NCBI RefSeq assembly: GCF_030695125.1 | Contig: NZ_JAUYTP010000085.1 | Coordinates: 1-64,000, forward strand | Reading direction: 5' to 3' | Source of the DNA: Allobosea sp. | Lineage (GTDB): Bacteria > Pseudomonadota > Alphaproteobacteria > Rhizobiales > Beijerinckiaceae | Length of the DNA stretch: 64,000 bases | In this document: positions 1 through 8,525 of the stretch, one piece after another | Position numbering within the stretch: position 1 is the first letter of the stretch | How the letters are laid out: each line of letters opens with the position of its first letter | Made by a program: the position numbers and the translations under genes | Notes under the pieces: generated by a model | Seen by the model: the letters and a program-made list of their open reading frames with translations, nothing else | The model's database searches: none | What the model was told of the DNA's origin: nothing

Positions 1-823
1 CGAGCAGGCCTCGTCCACCGAGGAGGCCTCGTCCTCGATGGAGGAGATGGCGGCCAACGTGAAGCAGAACGCCGAGAATGCGGCGACCACCGAGAAGATG
101 GCCGGCCAGTCGGCCAAGGATGCGGAAGCCTCCGGCATCGCCGTCGGCAAGGCGGTCGATGCGATGCAGACCATCGCCCAGAAGATCAACATCGTGCAGG
201 AGATCGCTCGCCAGACCGACCTTCTGGCGCTGAACGCAGCGGTGGAAGCCGCCCGTGCGGGCGAGCACGGCAAGGGCTTCGCGGTGGTGGCCTCCGAGGT
301 GCGCAAGCTCGCCGAGCGCAGCCAGGCGGCCGCTGCCGAGATCGGCACGCTCTCGGTCGATACGGTGAAGGTCGCGCAGGAAGCCGGCGCGATGCTGGCC
401 AAGCTCGTGCCCGACATCAAGAAGACCGCCGAACTGGTCGAGGAGATCACCGCCGCCTGCCGCGAGCAGGATGTCGGCTCGAGCCAGATCAACCAGGCGA
501 TCCAGCAGCTCGACAAGGTGACGCAGCAGAACGCAGCGGCGTCCGAGGAGGTCTCCGCCACCTCCGAGGAACTCGCCGCCCAGGCCGAGCAGCTCCAGAC
601 CACCATCTCCTTCTTCAAGCTCGACGAGCGGGCTGCGGCGGTCGAGCCCGTCGCCGTCACCCGGGCGGTCAAGCAGCTGCGCGGCAAGGCCGCCAGCATG
701 GCCGCGGCTATCGCGCCCAAGAAGGCGCCCGCCCGTGCCGGCCGCAAGGTCGGCAATGGCGGGTTTGCCTTCGACATGGACGGGGGCGAGGACCAGGACG
801 ACGCCGCCTTCCACCGCGTTTGA
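1..823 (+). CDS. Methyl-accepting chemotaxis protein, C-terminal part (5' end outside window)
   Basis: The reading frame is already open at base 2 and ends at a TGA at 821-823, so only the cytoplasmic signalling half of a chemoreceptor is present. The conserved hairpin tip that contacts CheA and CheW is clear at about bases 200-330 ([20 protein letters not shown], then [18 protein letters not shown]), flanked by coiled coil rich in Ala, Glu and Gln. The last 60 residues are Ala/Lys-rich and then acidic (DGGEDQDD). I see no WxxF-type CheR-docking pentapeptide at the extreme C-terminus. It lies 66 bases before cheW in the same direction, so it is probably the lead receptor of this che operon. 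Ligand domain and membrane segments lie outside the window. The identification is secure; the ligand cannot be told. Confidence 0.95.
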   Translation, partial: EQASSTEEASSSMEEMAANVKQNAENAATTEKMAGQSAKDAEASGIAVGKAVDAMQTIAQKINIVQEIARQTDLLALNAAVEAARAGEHGKGFAVVASEVRKLAERSQAAAAEIGTLSVDTVKVAQEAGAMLAKLVPDIKKTAELVEEITAACREQDVGSSQINQAIQQLDKVTQQNAAASEEVSATSEELAAQAEQLQTTISFFKLDERAAAVEPVAVTRAVKQLRGKAASMAAAIAPKKAPARAGRKVGNGGFAFDMDGGEDQDDAAFHRV

Positions 824-889
824 CCGGTGCGCGCGGCCCTGGCGCCAGCCGGGGCCGCCTTCTGACCGCTTTTCCCCCGCGAGGTCACC

Positions 890-1372
890 ATGGCTGATAC
901 CGCCCAATATCTGACGCTCGGCATCGACCAGGAGCTGTTCGGCATCGACATCCGCAATGTCCGGGAGATCCTCGACATGCGGCCGATCTCGAAGCTGCCG
1001 CATGCGCCGAACTTCCTGCTCGGCATGATCGATGTCCGCGGCGCCGGCTACCCGATCGTCGATCTGCGCACCAAGCTGGGCCTTCCCCGCGCCGAGCCCA
1101 CCGACGCCACCCGGATCATCATCCTCGACGTGCCGGTCAAGGGCCGCACCATGGGGGTCGGCTTCGTCGCCGACCGGGTCTTCGAGGTCACGGGGCTCGA
1201 TGCCGACCACACCGAGGCGGCGCCCGATGTCGGTGGCCGCTGGCAGTCGAACTACATCGCCGGCATCGGCCGCAAGGGCGAGGCCTTCATCGTCGTGTTC
1301 GATCTCGAACGGCTGATGGAATCCGACGATCTGCCGGGACTGGCTGCGATGGCGCCGGAAAAGGCGGCCTGA
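890..1372 (+). CDS. cheW: CheW chemotaxis coupling protein
   Basis: A 160-residue protein of normal CheW length. It is a scaffold that couples chemoreceptors to the histidine kinase CheA in the cytoplasm. The single CheW domain spans nearly the whole chain: an N-terminal strand with LGIDQELFGIDIRNVREI, the conserved LPHAPNFLLGMIDVRG stretch with a PIVDLR strand at about residues 40-60, and a C-terminal FIVVFDLERLM strand. The ATG at 890 follows a purine-rich stretch (GCGAGG, bases 879-884). It sits between the receptor and cheR, two bases before the cheR start, so the two are likely translated together. No CheA is in the window; its partner is presumably encoded upstream. Confidence 0.95.
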   Translation: MADTAQYLTLGIDQELFGIDIRNVREILDMRPISKLPHAPNFLLGMIDVRGAGYPIVDLRTKLGLPRAEPTDATRIIILDVPVKGRTMGVGFVADRVFEVTGLDADHTEAAPDVGGRWQSNYIAGIGRKGEAFIVVFDLERLMESDDLPGLAAMAPEKAA

Positions 1373-1373
1373 G

Positions 1374-2261
1374 GTGAGCATGCAGACCGCAACGGACGCC
1401 TACGATCACCTGTCCGACAAGCATTTCAAGGCCATCGCGGCGTTCATCGAGACGCGCGTCGGCATCAAGCTGCCGCAGACCAAGCGCACCATGGTCGAGG
1501 GTCGCTTGCGCAAGCGGGTCCGGGCGCTCGGCCTGCCCGGTCTTCAGGCCTATGGCGCGCATCTGTTCGAGCGCGGCGGGCTGGCTGACGAGACCATCCA
1601 CCTGATCGACTGCGTCACCACCAACAAGACCGACTTCTTCCGCGAGCCGAGCCATTTCGAGTTCCTGCGCGACGTTGCCGTGCCGCAGCTCACCCTGCGC
1701 CAGGGGGGGCGGCCGCCGCAGCTCAAGGTCTGGAGCGCCGCTTCCTCGACCGGCGCCGAGGCCTATACGGCGGCGATGGTGCTGCAGGATCTGGTCGCGG
1801 CGGGCAAGGTGGCCCGGTTCTCCATCCTCGGCACGGATGTCTCGACCGAGGTGCTGCGCGACGCGCGCGCCGCGATCTACCCGCGCGCCTTCGTGGCGCC
1901 GGTGCCGGCGCCGATGCAGCAGCGTTATCTGATGCGTTCGAAGAACCCGCGCGAGGATGTCGTCCGCGTCACGCCGGAACTGCGCCGCACGGTCCATTTC
2001 GAAAGGCTCAACCTGATGGACGAAGCCTACCCGTTCGACCGGGACGTCGACGTCATCTTCTGCCGCAACGTCCTGATCTATTTCGACAAGCCGACGCAGA
2101 ACGCGGTTCTGTCTCGGCTCGCCTCGCATCTGCGCCCGGGAGGTTATCTGATGCTCGGCCATTCGGAATCGATGGCCGGGAGCGGCGTCGACGCGCTTCG
2201 CTCGGTCGTGCCGACCGTCTACCAGACCGCGTCCGCGGCGGGCGCGAGGTCGGCGGCATGA
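1374..2261 (+). CDS. cheR: CheR chemoreceptor glutamate methyltransferase
   Basis: A 295-residue SAM-dependent O-methyltransferase that methylates receptor glutamates for adaptation. An N-terminal helical domain (about residues 10-75, with the TKRTMVEGRLRKRVR basic helix) is followed by the conserved NKTDFFREPSHFEFL segment, the SAM-binding loop near residues 119-133 (KVWSAASSTGAEAYT) and a DVIFCRNVLIYFD motif near residue 226. The frame opens with GTG at 1374, one base after the cheW stop; an ATG two codons later (1380) is an equally possible start. It overlaps cheB by four bases (ATGA), the usual arrangement for opposing adaptation enzymes. Confidence 0.95.
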   Translation: MSMQTATDAYDHLSDKHFKAIAAFIETRVGIKLPQTKRTMVEGRLRKRVRALGLPGLQAYGAHLFERGGLADETIHLIDCVTTNKTDFFREPSHFEFLRDVAVPQLTLRQGGRPPQLKVWSAASSTGAEAYTAAMVLQDLVAAGKVARFSILGTDVSTEVLRDARAAIYPRAFVAPVPAPMQQRYLMRSKNPREDVVRVTPELRRTVHFERLNLMDEAYPFDRDVDVIFCRNVLIYFDKPTQNAVLSRLASHLRPGGYLMLGHSESMAGSGVDALRSVVPTVYQTASAAGARSAA

Positions 2262-3343
2262 CCCGCAAGCCCATCCGCGTCCTCATCGTCGACGATTCGG
2301 CTTCCGTCCGCCAGGTGATGAGCTCGATCCTGACGGAGGATCCGGGCATCGAGGTGATGGGCACGGCGGCCGACGCCTTCGCCGCCGCCCGCCGCCTGCA
2401 GACCGAACTGCCCGATGTCATGATCCTCGACATCGAGATGCCCGGCATGGACGGGCTCACCTTCCTGCGCAAGATCATGGCGCAGCGGCCGATCCCCGTC
2501 ATCATCTGCTCGACGCTGACCGAAGCCGGCTCACGGGCCCTGTTCGATGCGCTGGAGGCCGGCGCCGTCGACGTGCTGCCCAAGCCGCGCGTCGACACGC
2601 GCACGGCGCTGCTGGAGACCGCCGACCGCCTGCGCCATGCCGTGCGCGCCGCCGCCCAGGCCAAGCTGCGCCCGCGCGAACCGCGGATGGCGATCGAGAA
2701 GAAGCTGACGGCGGACGCGATCCTGCCGCCGCCGGTGCCTGGCCGCGTCCGGCATGCGACCGACAGAATCGTCTGCATCGGCATCTCCACCGGCGGCACG
2801 GAAACCCTGCGCGAGGTCCTCGAGCAACTGCCGGCGAATTGCCCGGGAATCGCCATCGTCCAGCACATGCCCGAGAAATTCACGCTCGCCTTCGCCAGAC
2901 GGCTGAACGGCCTCTGCGCGATGGAGATCAAGGAGGCCGAGGATGGCGACGAGGTCTCCACCGGCCGCGTCCTGATCGCGCCGGGCAACCGCCACATGCT
3001 GCTCCAGCGCGTCGGCCAGCAATACCGCGTCGCCATCAAGGACGGGCCGCATGTCTCGCGCCACCGCCCCTCGGTCGACGTGCTCTTCCGCTCGGCCGCG
3101 CAATATGCCGGCGCCAATGCGCTCGGCATCATCATGACCGGCATGGGCGACGATGGCGCCCGCGGTCTGCTCGAAATGCGCAAGGCCGGTTGCCGTACCC
3201 TCGCGCAGGACGCCGAGAGCTGCGTCGTCTTCGGCATGCCCAAGGAGGCGATCGACCTCGGCGCGGCGGAACGGATCGTCAAGCTCTCTCGTGTACCACA
3301 GGAGATCATGGCCTGGCCGCAAGCTACGCCAGGACCGGGTTGA
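2258..3343 (+). CDS. cheB: CheB receptor methylesterase/deamidase with response-regulator domain
   Basis: A 361-residue two-domain adaptation enzyme. The receiver domain (about residues 1-125) has the acidic pair in LIVDDS and the phospho-acceptor Asp58 in MILDIEMPGMDG. After a linker, the methylesterase domain (about 165-350) carries the full catalytic triad: Ser177 in GISTGGTET, His203 in IVQHMPEKF and Asp299 in MTGMGDDGARG. It removes methyl groups from, or deamidates, chemoreceptors when phosphorylated by CheA. The start overlaps the cheR stop (ATGA), implying translational coupling. Nothing unusual in length or motifs. Confidence 0.96.
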   Translation: MTRKPIRVLIVDDSASVRQVMSSILTEDPGIEVMGTAADAFAAARRLQTELPDVMILDIEMPGMDGLTFLRKIMAQRPIPVIICSTLTEAGSRALFDALEAGAVDVLPKPRVDTRTALLETADRLRHAVRAAAQAKLRPREPRMAIEKKLTADAILPPPVPGRVRHATDRIVCIGISTGGTETLREVLEQLPANCPGIAIVQHMPEKFTLAFARRLNGLCAMEIKEAEDGDEVSTGRVLIAPGNRHMLLQRVGQQYRVAIKDGPHVSRHRPSVDVLFRSAAQYAGANALGIIMTGMGDDGARGLLEMRKAGCRTLAQDAESCVVFGMPKEAIDLGAAERIVKLSRVPQEIMAWPQATPGPG

Positions 3344-3392
3344 GGGTGTGCCGATGCGTGTGGCGTCTGACATGGGAGGAGGAGGAGGGGCC

Positions 3393-5150
3393 ATGGTGAC
3401 GTTGGCGGACGATCCGTCTCTGTCGCGGCTGATCCTGGCGCTCGAGGGCACGGCCCGCGAGATCGACGTCACCTTCGCTCGGGCCGGAAGCCAGCTCGGC
3501 GAAGGGCTGGGCCTGTTCGAGGGGCTCAAGGAACGCCTCTCGACCCTCTCGACCGAACTCTCGGGAGACGGGATCGCCCAGGCGGGCGCGACCCTGTCGG
3601 GGCTCGCCGGCGAACTGCGCGCCATCAAGGAGGGGCTGCAGTGCGAGACCGGGGTCCTGCAGGACCTCGCGGTCCACAGCAAGGACGCGTCGCAGGCGCT
3701 CGACCGTTTGCTCGAACACATGCGGCTGATCACGATCCTGGCCCGCAGCGCCCGCATCGAGGCGGTCTCGGTGCAGGCGGCGGGCCGCGATTTCGGCGAT
3801 TTCACCAGCGAGATCGTCACCCTGACGACGCAGGCGCAGCGCACCATCCAGAACTGCGCCCGCGATCATGACCATCTGAGCGCCTTGCTCGGTTCCGCGC
3901 TGGCGGCCCAGCGCGATTTCGAGGAGCGCTATGGCGAGGCCCTGACCGCGCTCGCCGACGATCTCGAACGGACGCTGGCCGAGGTCGCCCAGCGCCAGCA
4001 GCGCAGTGTCGCGCTGACCAGCGACGCCGCGCAGCACTCCGGCAAGATCGCCATGGCCGCCGGCGGCGCGATCATTTCCCTGCAATCGGGCGACAGCATC
4101 CGCCAGCAGCTCGAACATGCGATCAAGGCCCTGCGCCTGCTCGCGGCGATCTCCGCCGGGACCGGCGCGGGCGCCGATCTCGACGCCCGGGAGCGGACCG
4201 CCGCCAATCTCGTGCTGCGCCAGCTCGAGGCGGCCCAGCTCGACGAGAGCGCGCAGACCCTGTCGCAGGATGCGGAGTCCATCGAAGCGGCGCTGGCGCT
4301 GCTGGAGGGCGACACCGCCGGCCTGCTCGATCTGGTGCGCTCGCTCTACCAGGCCGATGGCGGCCATTCCGGCTCCTTCCTTGCCGACCTGGAGACGAAC
4401 CTGGCCGAGGCCGCCGACCTGCTGGCCAAATGCGACAGGGCTCGCGCCGGTGTCGACCGCGTCACGGCCACGCTCACCACCGTCCTGCAGACCTGCCAGG
4501 AAACGGTCGCGGCGCTGGCGGGCACCGTCTCCAGCATCGTGCTGATCGGCATGAATGCGGGCTTGCGGGCCGCCCGGATCGGCACCGAGGGCCGCAGCCT
4601 CGTGGTCATCGCCCAGGAGCTCAAATTCGCAGCCGACCAGGTCGCAGGCGATGCCGCGCTGCTGACCCCGACCTTTGCCAGCATGCAGCAGGCCTCGGCC
4701 GGGCTGACGAGCCCGGGTCGCCTCGACGCGACCCATTTCACGGCGCTGAACGAGGCCATGGGCGATTCGCTCTCGGCCATGCGCCAGACCGGGGACCGGC
4801 TCGGCGCGACGCTCGCCCAGCTGACGCGCGAAGGCGGCGGTTTCGGCGCCGTCGTGGCGGCCGCGCGGCTGTCTTTCTCCAATGCGGGCGCGATGAGCGA
4901 TCTGATCGCATCGAGCGCGGTCGAACTGGCCCGGTCGGGAGCGGAGGCGAGGATGCCGGAGGATGCCGGCGTCGCCGAGCGGGTGCGCGGGCTGATAGAG
5001 CAGCACGTCTGGCCGAGCTACACCATGGTCGGTGAACGCAAGATCCACCAATCCGTTATGGGCTTACTCTTGCCGGCGCAGACCGGCGGCGCAGAGCCTT
5101 CAATCGTCGTCGCCCAGGCCGAGGACAGCGTCGACGACTTCCTGTTCTGA
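3393..5150 (+). CDS. Coiled-coil chemotaxis-associated protein with two degenerate MCP-like hairpins
   Basis: A 585-residue soluble protein, no membrane segments seen, almost wholly helical and Ala/Leu/Gln-rich. I place the start at ATG 3393 because a very strong GGAGGAGGAGGAGG tract lies just upstream (3376-3389); the open frame extends further upstream but overlaps cheB. Two segments look like diverged chemoreceptor signalling tips: ARSARIEAVSVQAAGRDFG near residue 115 and LIGMNAGLRAARIGTEGRS near residue 385, each followed by coiled coil. Between them is a SGDSIRQQLEHAIKAL segment of the kind seen in chemotaxis-associated coiled-coil proteins. It directly follows cheB and so probably acts in the same array, as an adaptor or atypical receptor. 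The exact function is not known from sequence. Confidence 0.75.
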   Translation: MVTLADDPSLSRLILALEGTAREIDVTFARAGSQLGEGLGLFEGLKERLSTLSTELSGDGIAQAGATLSGLAGELRAIKEGLQCETGVLQDLAVHSKDASQALDRLLEHMRLITILARSARIEAVSVQAAGRDFGDFTSEIVTLTTQAQRTIQNCARDHDHLSALLGSALAAQRDFEERYGEALTALADDLERTLAEVAQRQQRSVALTSDAAQHSGKIAMAAGGAIISLQSGDSIRQQLEHAIKALRLLAAISAGTGAGADLDARERTAANLVLRQLEAAQLDESAQTLSQDAESIEAALALLEGDTAGLLDLVRSLYQADGGHSGSFLADLETNLAEAADLLAKCDRARAGVDRVTATLTTVLQTCQETVAALAGTVSSIVLIGMNAGLRAARIGTEGRSLVVIAQELKFAADQVAGDAALLTPTFASMQQASAGLTSPGRLDATHFTALNEAMGDSLSAMRQTGDRLGATLAQLTREGGGFGAVVAAARLSFSNAGAMSDLIASSAVELARSGAEARMPEDAGVAERVRGLIEQHVWPSYTMVGERKIHQSVMGLLLPAQTGGAEPSIVVAQAEDSVDDFLF

Positions 5151-5160
5151 GCGGAAAGAT

Positions 5161-5175
5161 GCACGCAGCGCGTGC
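5161..5175. terminator. GC-rich hairpin after the che operon
   Basis: A perfect 6-bp inverted repeat (GCACGC, 3-base loop, GCGTGC) begins 10 bases after the stop of the last chemotaxis gene. There is no T-run after it, so it would be a weak intrinsic terminator at most. Confidence 0.4.
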
Positions 5176-5209
5176 GAGATGCATTTGCAGACAACGTCAA
5201 AGGATCTCA

Positions 5210-5231
5210 GAAACCTTTCGAGACAGGTTTC
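5210..5231. promoter_or_regulatory. Inverted repeat upstream of mucR-type gene
   Basis: GAAACCT and AGGTTTC form perfect 7-bp arms around an 8-base centre, about 95 bases upstream of the mucR-type start. This AT-richer patch stands out from the GC-rich surroundings. It could be an operator, possibly autoregulatory since MucR family genes commonly repress themselves, or part of an RNA hairpin in the 5' leader. No experimental match is claimed. Confidence 0.35.
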
Positions 5232-5324
5232 GAGTGGCTATGGATAGACATTGCGCTGTCTTCGTCCTAATCCCAAGATAGTACTCACAGCAATGCTAAT
5301 CCTTCTCCCGATCGGACCCTCCCC

Positions 5325-5777
5325 ATGGCAGATAACAACGAAGAGCTTCTGGATCTGACGACGTCCATCGTCTCAGCTTATGTCGCCCGCAACAATGTGC
5401 CCCGTGCCGACCTCGCCGACCTGATCGCCAGCGTCCATGCGTCGCTCGCCAAGCTCGGCGGAGAGCCCGAGGCACCGGCCGCCGCGCCGCTGGTTCCCGC
5501 CGTCTCGATCCGCAAATCGGTGACGCCCGACGCCATCATCTGCCTCGAGGACGGCAAGTCGTTCAAGTCGCTGAAGCGCCATCTCAGCAGCAAATACGAC
5601 CTGACTCCCGAGCAATACCGCACGAAATGGGGTCTTCCGGCCGATTATCCGATGGTCGCCCCTGCCTACGCCGAGGCCCGCTCGGCGCTGGCCAAGTCGA
5701 TGGGCCTCGGCCGCAAGGCTGCCGCGCCGGCTGCTCCCGCCGCCAAGACCAAGCGGGTTGCCCGCGCCAAGGCCTGA
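5325..5777 (+). CDS. mucR: MucR/Ros-family zinc-finger transcriptional regulator
   Basis: A 150-residue DNA-binding regulator of the Ros/MucR family, which in rhizobia and relatives controls exopolysaccharide, motility and many AT-rich promoters. The N-terminal half (MADNNEELLDLTTSIVSAYV) is the usual oligomerising helix; the finger region is ICLEDGKSFKSLKRHLSSKY at residues 71-91, followed by the family signature LTPEQYRTKWGLPADYPMV. The C-terminus is a Lys/Ala-rich tail. Ligand candidates are Cys73, Asp76 and His86; the position where many family members have the second His is Lys90, so metal binding may be altered. A 174-base gap with inverted repeats precedes it. Placement next to che genes suggests a motility-related target but does not prove it. 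Confidence 0.9.
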   Translation: MADNNEELLDLTTSIVSAYVARNNVPRADLADLIASVHASLAKLGGEPEAPAAAPLVPAVSIRKSVTPDAIICLEDGKSFKSLKRHLSSKYDLTPEQYRTKWGLPADYPMVAPAYAEARSALAKSMGLGRKAAAPAAPAAKTKRVARAKA

Positions 5778-5881
5778 GTTTTGAGGGCCCGGCGCGCCGG
5801 CCCCAGGCGCGCCAGGAACCCGACGGACCGCGATGCGTCTTCAGGCGCGTCGCGCTCCAGATCTCTAGGCTGAATTATCAG

Positions 5882-5906
5882 GACACGCCCGTAACCCGGG
5901 CGTGTC
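5882..5906. terminator. Bidirectional terminator hairpin between mucR and acetamidase genes
   Basis: A perfect 10-bp stem (GACACGCCCG / CGGGCGTGTC) with a 5-base TAACC loop lies between two convergent genes. The flanks are only weakly T-rich (TCTCTACG on +), but the position and stem strength fit a shared terminator. Confidence 0.7.
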
Positions 5907-5926
5907 TCTACGTCAGGTCAAGCGAA

Positions 5927-6868
5927 TCAGCGTCGCTCCAGTAGGCTCTTCCTGAGCATGCAGTGGACGCCCTTGTGCTGGTTGACCGTCTGCGTGACCC
6001 GCAGATCCGCCGCCATCGAGCACAGCGCATAGGCCTGTTCGCGGGTGATGCCGGTGCGCTCGACGATCAGCACGATCATGTCGCGCAGTGCCTTTTCCGC
6101 GCAGCGGTCGAGATCGGGATCCATGCCGCAGGTGATGACATGGGTCGGCGTCTCGGCGCGCGGATAGACAAAGCTCAGATCCTTGCGCACCGTCAGGCGG
6201 AACGTGCCTGACAGCGCCGTCTCGATCGCGGTGACATTGACCTCGCCGTCGCCCTGCACGCCATGGCCGTCGCCGACCGAAAACAGCGCGCCGGGCACGA
6301 AGACCGGCAGATAGAGCGTCGTGCCGGCGACCAGTTCCTTGTTGTCGAGGTTGCCGCCGAAGGCGCGCGGGATGATCGAGGTGCAGCGCCCCCATTCCAG
6401 CGGCGGGGCGACGCCCATGACGCCGAAGAAGGGCGAAAGCGGCAGTTCGAGCCCCCAGGGCATCGTCCCGACCATCCGCGTCTTATCGAGCGGGATGTTC
6501 ATCATGTGGAAATGCGGGAAGTCGTCGGGCAGCGTGCCGGCGAGCGGCCGGTTGAGGTTGTAGCCCCAGTCCTGCCGCAGCGAGACGGACTCGATGTCGA
6601 TCTGCAGCACGTCGCCGGGCCAGGCCCCCTCGACCGCCACCGCACCCGTCAGGATATGCGGCCCGAACGGCAATCCCTGCTGCGCGGCATGGATCGCGTG
6701 CAGTTCGGGCGGGACATGGAAGCCGGCCGGCGGCAGCGTCTCGGCAGTCCCGCTGACGGATTCGATCGTCACCGTCTCGCCGCTGGCGATCGTCAGGGCC
6801 GGCGCGACGCGCGCATCGAAATAGCCCCAATGGCAGGTTTCGGGCGAGGCTTTGAGTGTGTGGAGCAT
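5927..6868 (-). CDS. Acetamidase/formamidase family protein
   Basis: A 313-residue protein of the FmdA/AmdA family, which hydrolyses small amides such as formamide or acetamide to the acid and ammonia. I start it at ATG 6868 (MLHTLKASPETCHWGYFDAR), where the family alignment normally begins; the open frame upstream is low-complexity Arg/Ala and has no family similarity. Recognisable features are the metal-site region GDVLQIDIESV, the FHMMNIPLDKTRMVG and PFFGVMGVAPP segments, and GDGHGVQGDGEVNVTAIET typical of the C-terminal part. It is divergent from an amidohydrolase gene 193 bases away; the two probably act in one nitrogen-scavenging route. The true substrate is not predictable. Confidence 0.85.
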   Translation of the reverse strand: MLHTLKASPETCHWGYFDARVAPALTIASGETVTIESVSGTAETLPPAGFHVPPELHAIHAAQQGLPFGPHILTGAVAVEGAWPGDVLQIDIESVSLRQDWGYNLNRPLAGTLPDDFPHFHMMNIPLDKTRMVGTMPWGLELPLSPFFGVMGVAPPLEWGRCTSIIPRAFGGNLDNKELVAGTTLYLPVFVPGALFSVGDGHGVQGDGEVNVTAIETALSGTFRLTVRKDLSFVYPRAETPTHVITCGMDPDLDRCAEKALRDMIVLIVERTGITREQAYALCSMAADLRVTQTVNQHKGVHCMLRKSLLERR

Positions 6869-7061
6869 GAGCGGTCCCTGGCCGGTGAGGCGGCCAGAAT
6901 GGGCTCCATCCGCGTTGCCTGTCGAGTGCCGGCGTGACAGACCGGCCCCCCGCTTTGGACAGTGTCGCCAAGCCGGCGCGCTTCTTGCTGTCGCGCTGCA
7001 GGCGCCGGGGCTATCGTTCCGGCACGCCCACGCCACGCCCGCCCGCTCGACGGAGACACCC

Positions 7062-8495
7062 TTGCGCCAGATCACCGCCGGACACGCCTTCGATGCCCGC
7101 CGCAGCCTGACGGACACCACCTTCACGCTCGACGGTGGCGACATCGCCGCGATCGCGCCGGCTTCGGCCTCCCCCGATGACGACATCGTCGTGCTGCCCG
7201 CGCTGGTCAACGCCCATGACCATGCCCGCCCGATCCGCACCAGCTCGGTCGGGGGCTTCGCCAAGCCGCTCGAGCTCTGGCTGCACCGGCTGGCGCTGTT
7301 TGCCCCCGTCGATCCCTATCTCGCAACGCTGGCGCCGCTCGGCCGCGCCGCGCTCGGCGGCCAGGGCGCGGTGATGATCCACCATGTCCGCCCGATGGGA
7401 CTGACCGACTTTGTCACCGAGGCGGCTGCCATGGCCCGCGCCGCGCGCGACATCGGCGTGCGCATTGCGTTTGGCGTCGGCATGCGCGACCAGAACCCGC
7501 TGGTCTATGGCGACCATGCGCCGGTGCTTGACGATCTCGATCCCGTCGCCCGTGCCGAGATCGAGGCGCGCTATCTGTCGCCGATGCTGCCGATCGCCGA
7601 GCAGATGGCCCGGGTCGACGCCGTCGCGGCGGCCATCGCCGGCCCGATGGTCGATGTCCAATATGCGCCCAACGGCCCGCAATGGGGCTCGGATGCGCTC
7701 TGGGAGGCGATCGCCGAGGCCTCCGCCCGCACCGGGCGGCGCGTCACCACCCATCTCTTCGAGACGAAGTACCAGCGCGACTGGGCCGACCGGACCTATC
7801 CGGGCGGGCTCGTGAAGCGCTGGAAGGACATCGGCCTGCTCTCGCCGCGGCTGACGCTCGCCCATTGCGTCTGGGCCCGCCCCGACGAACTGGAGATGAT
7901 CGCCGAAGCCGGCTGCGTCATCGCCACCAACACCTCGTCCAACCTGGCGCTGCGCTCCGGCCTGGCGCCTGTTGCCGAGATGGCGGCGCGCGGCTGCAAG
8001 GTCGCGCTCGGCGTCGACGGCCAGGCCTTCGACGAGGATGACGACGCGCTGCGCGAATTGCGCCTGCTCTGGTCGCTGCATGGCGGCTGGGGCTTCGACA
8101 CGGCCATCCGCCCGCGCGACGCGCTTGCCATGGCGCTGGAGACCGGCCGCATCGCGCTCGGCGCACCCGCAGGCGGCCAGCTCGCGGAAGGGCAGGCGGC
8201 CGACCTGCTGATCCTCGACCGTGCGGCGCTCGACGAGGATGCGTTGATGCCGGTCGATCCGCTCGACCTCATGTTCGCCCGCGCCAACCGCCGCCATATC
8301 CGCGAGCTGATCGTCGCCGGGCGCACGGTCGTCGCTCATGGGCGGGTGCAGGGCGTCGATCTCGATGCCGTGCATGACGAACTGCGCGGCATCTATCGGG
8401 CCGGCATCGCCGATCGCGCCGGCCTTGTCACGGCGTTGCCGGCGCTGGAGAGCGCGGTTACGCGGCATTATCTCTCGCGGCTGGGCTGCTGCTGA
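7062..8495 (+). CDS. Amidohydrolase (cytosine deaminase / ATZ-TRZ type)
   Basis: A 477-residue metal-dependent hydrolase of the amidohydrolase superfamily. I choose TTG at 7062 because a GGAG sequence sits about eight bases upstream and the product then begins with the family's N-terminal strand (RQITAGHAFDARRS). Metal and catalytic residues are visible: His52 and His54 in NAHDHARP, His231 in TTHLFE, His268 in LAHCVWARPDE and Asp319 in LGVDGQAFDED. NTSSNLALRSGLAPV is typical of chlorohydrolase and aminohydrolase members. It could deaminate or hydrolyse a heterocyclic or ureido compound. The divergent acetamidase suggests release of ammonia from the product. Confidence 0.85.
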   Translation: MRQITAGHAFDARRSLTDTTFTLDGGDIAAIAPASASPDDDIVVLPALVNAHDHARPIRTSSVGGFAKPLELWLHRLALFAPVDPYLATLAPLGRAALGGQGAVMIHHVRPMGLTDFVTEAAAMARAARDIGVRIAFGVGMRDQNPLVYGDHAPVLDDLDPVARAEIEARYLSPMLPIAEQMARVDAVAAAIAGPMVDVQYAPNGPQWGSDALWEAIAEASARTGRRVTTHLFETKYQRDWADRTYPGGLVKRWKDIGLLSPRLTLAHCVWARPDELEMIAEAGCVIATNTSSNLALRSGLAPVAEMAARGCKVALGVDGQAFDEDDDALRELRLLWSLHGGWGFDTAIRPRDALAMALETGRIALGAPAGGQLAEGQAADLLILDRAALDEDALMPVDPLDLMFARANRRHIRELIVAGRTVVAHGRVQGVDLDAVHDELRGIYRAGIADRAGLVTALPALESAVTRHYLSRLGCC

Positions 8496-8525
8496 GGCGA
8501 CGGCGCGGGGATGGCGCAGGCCCGG

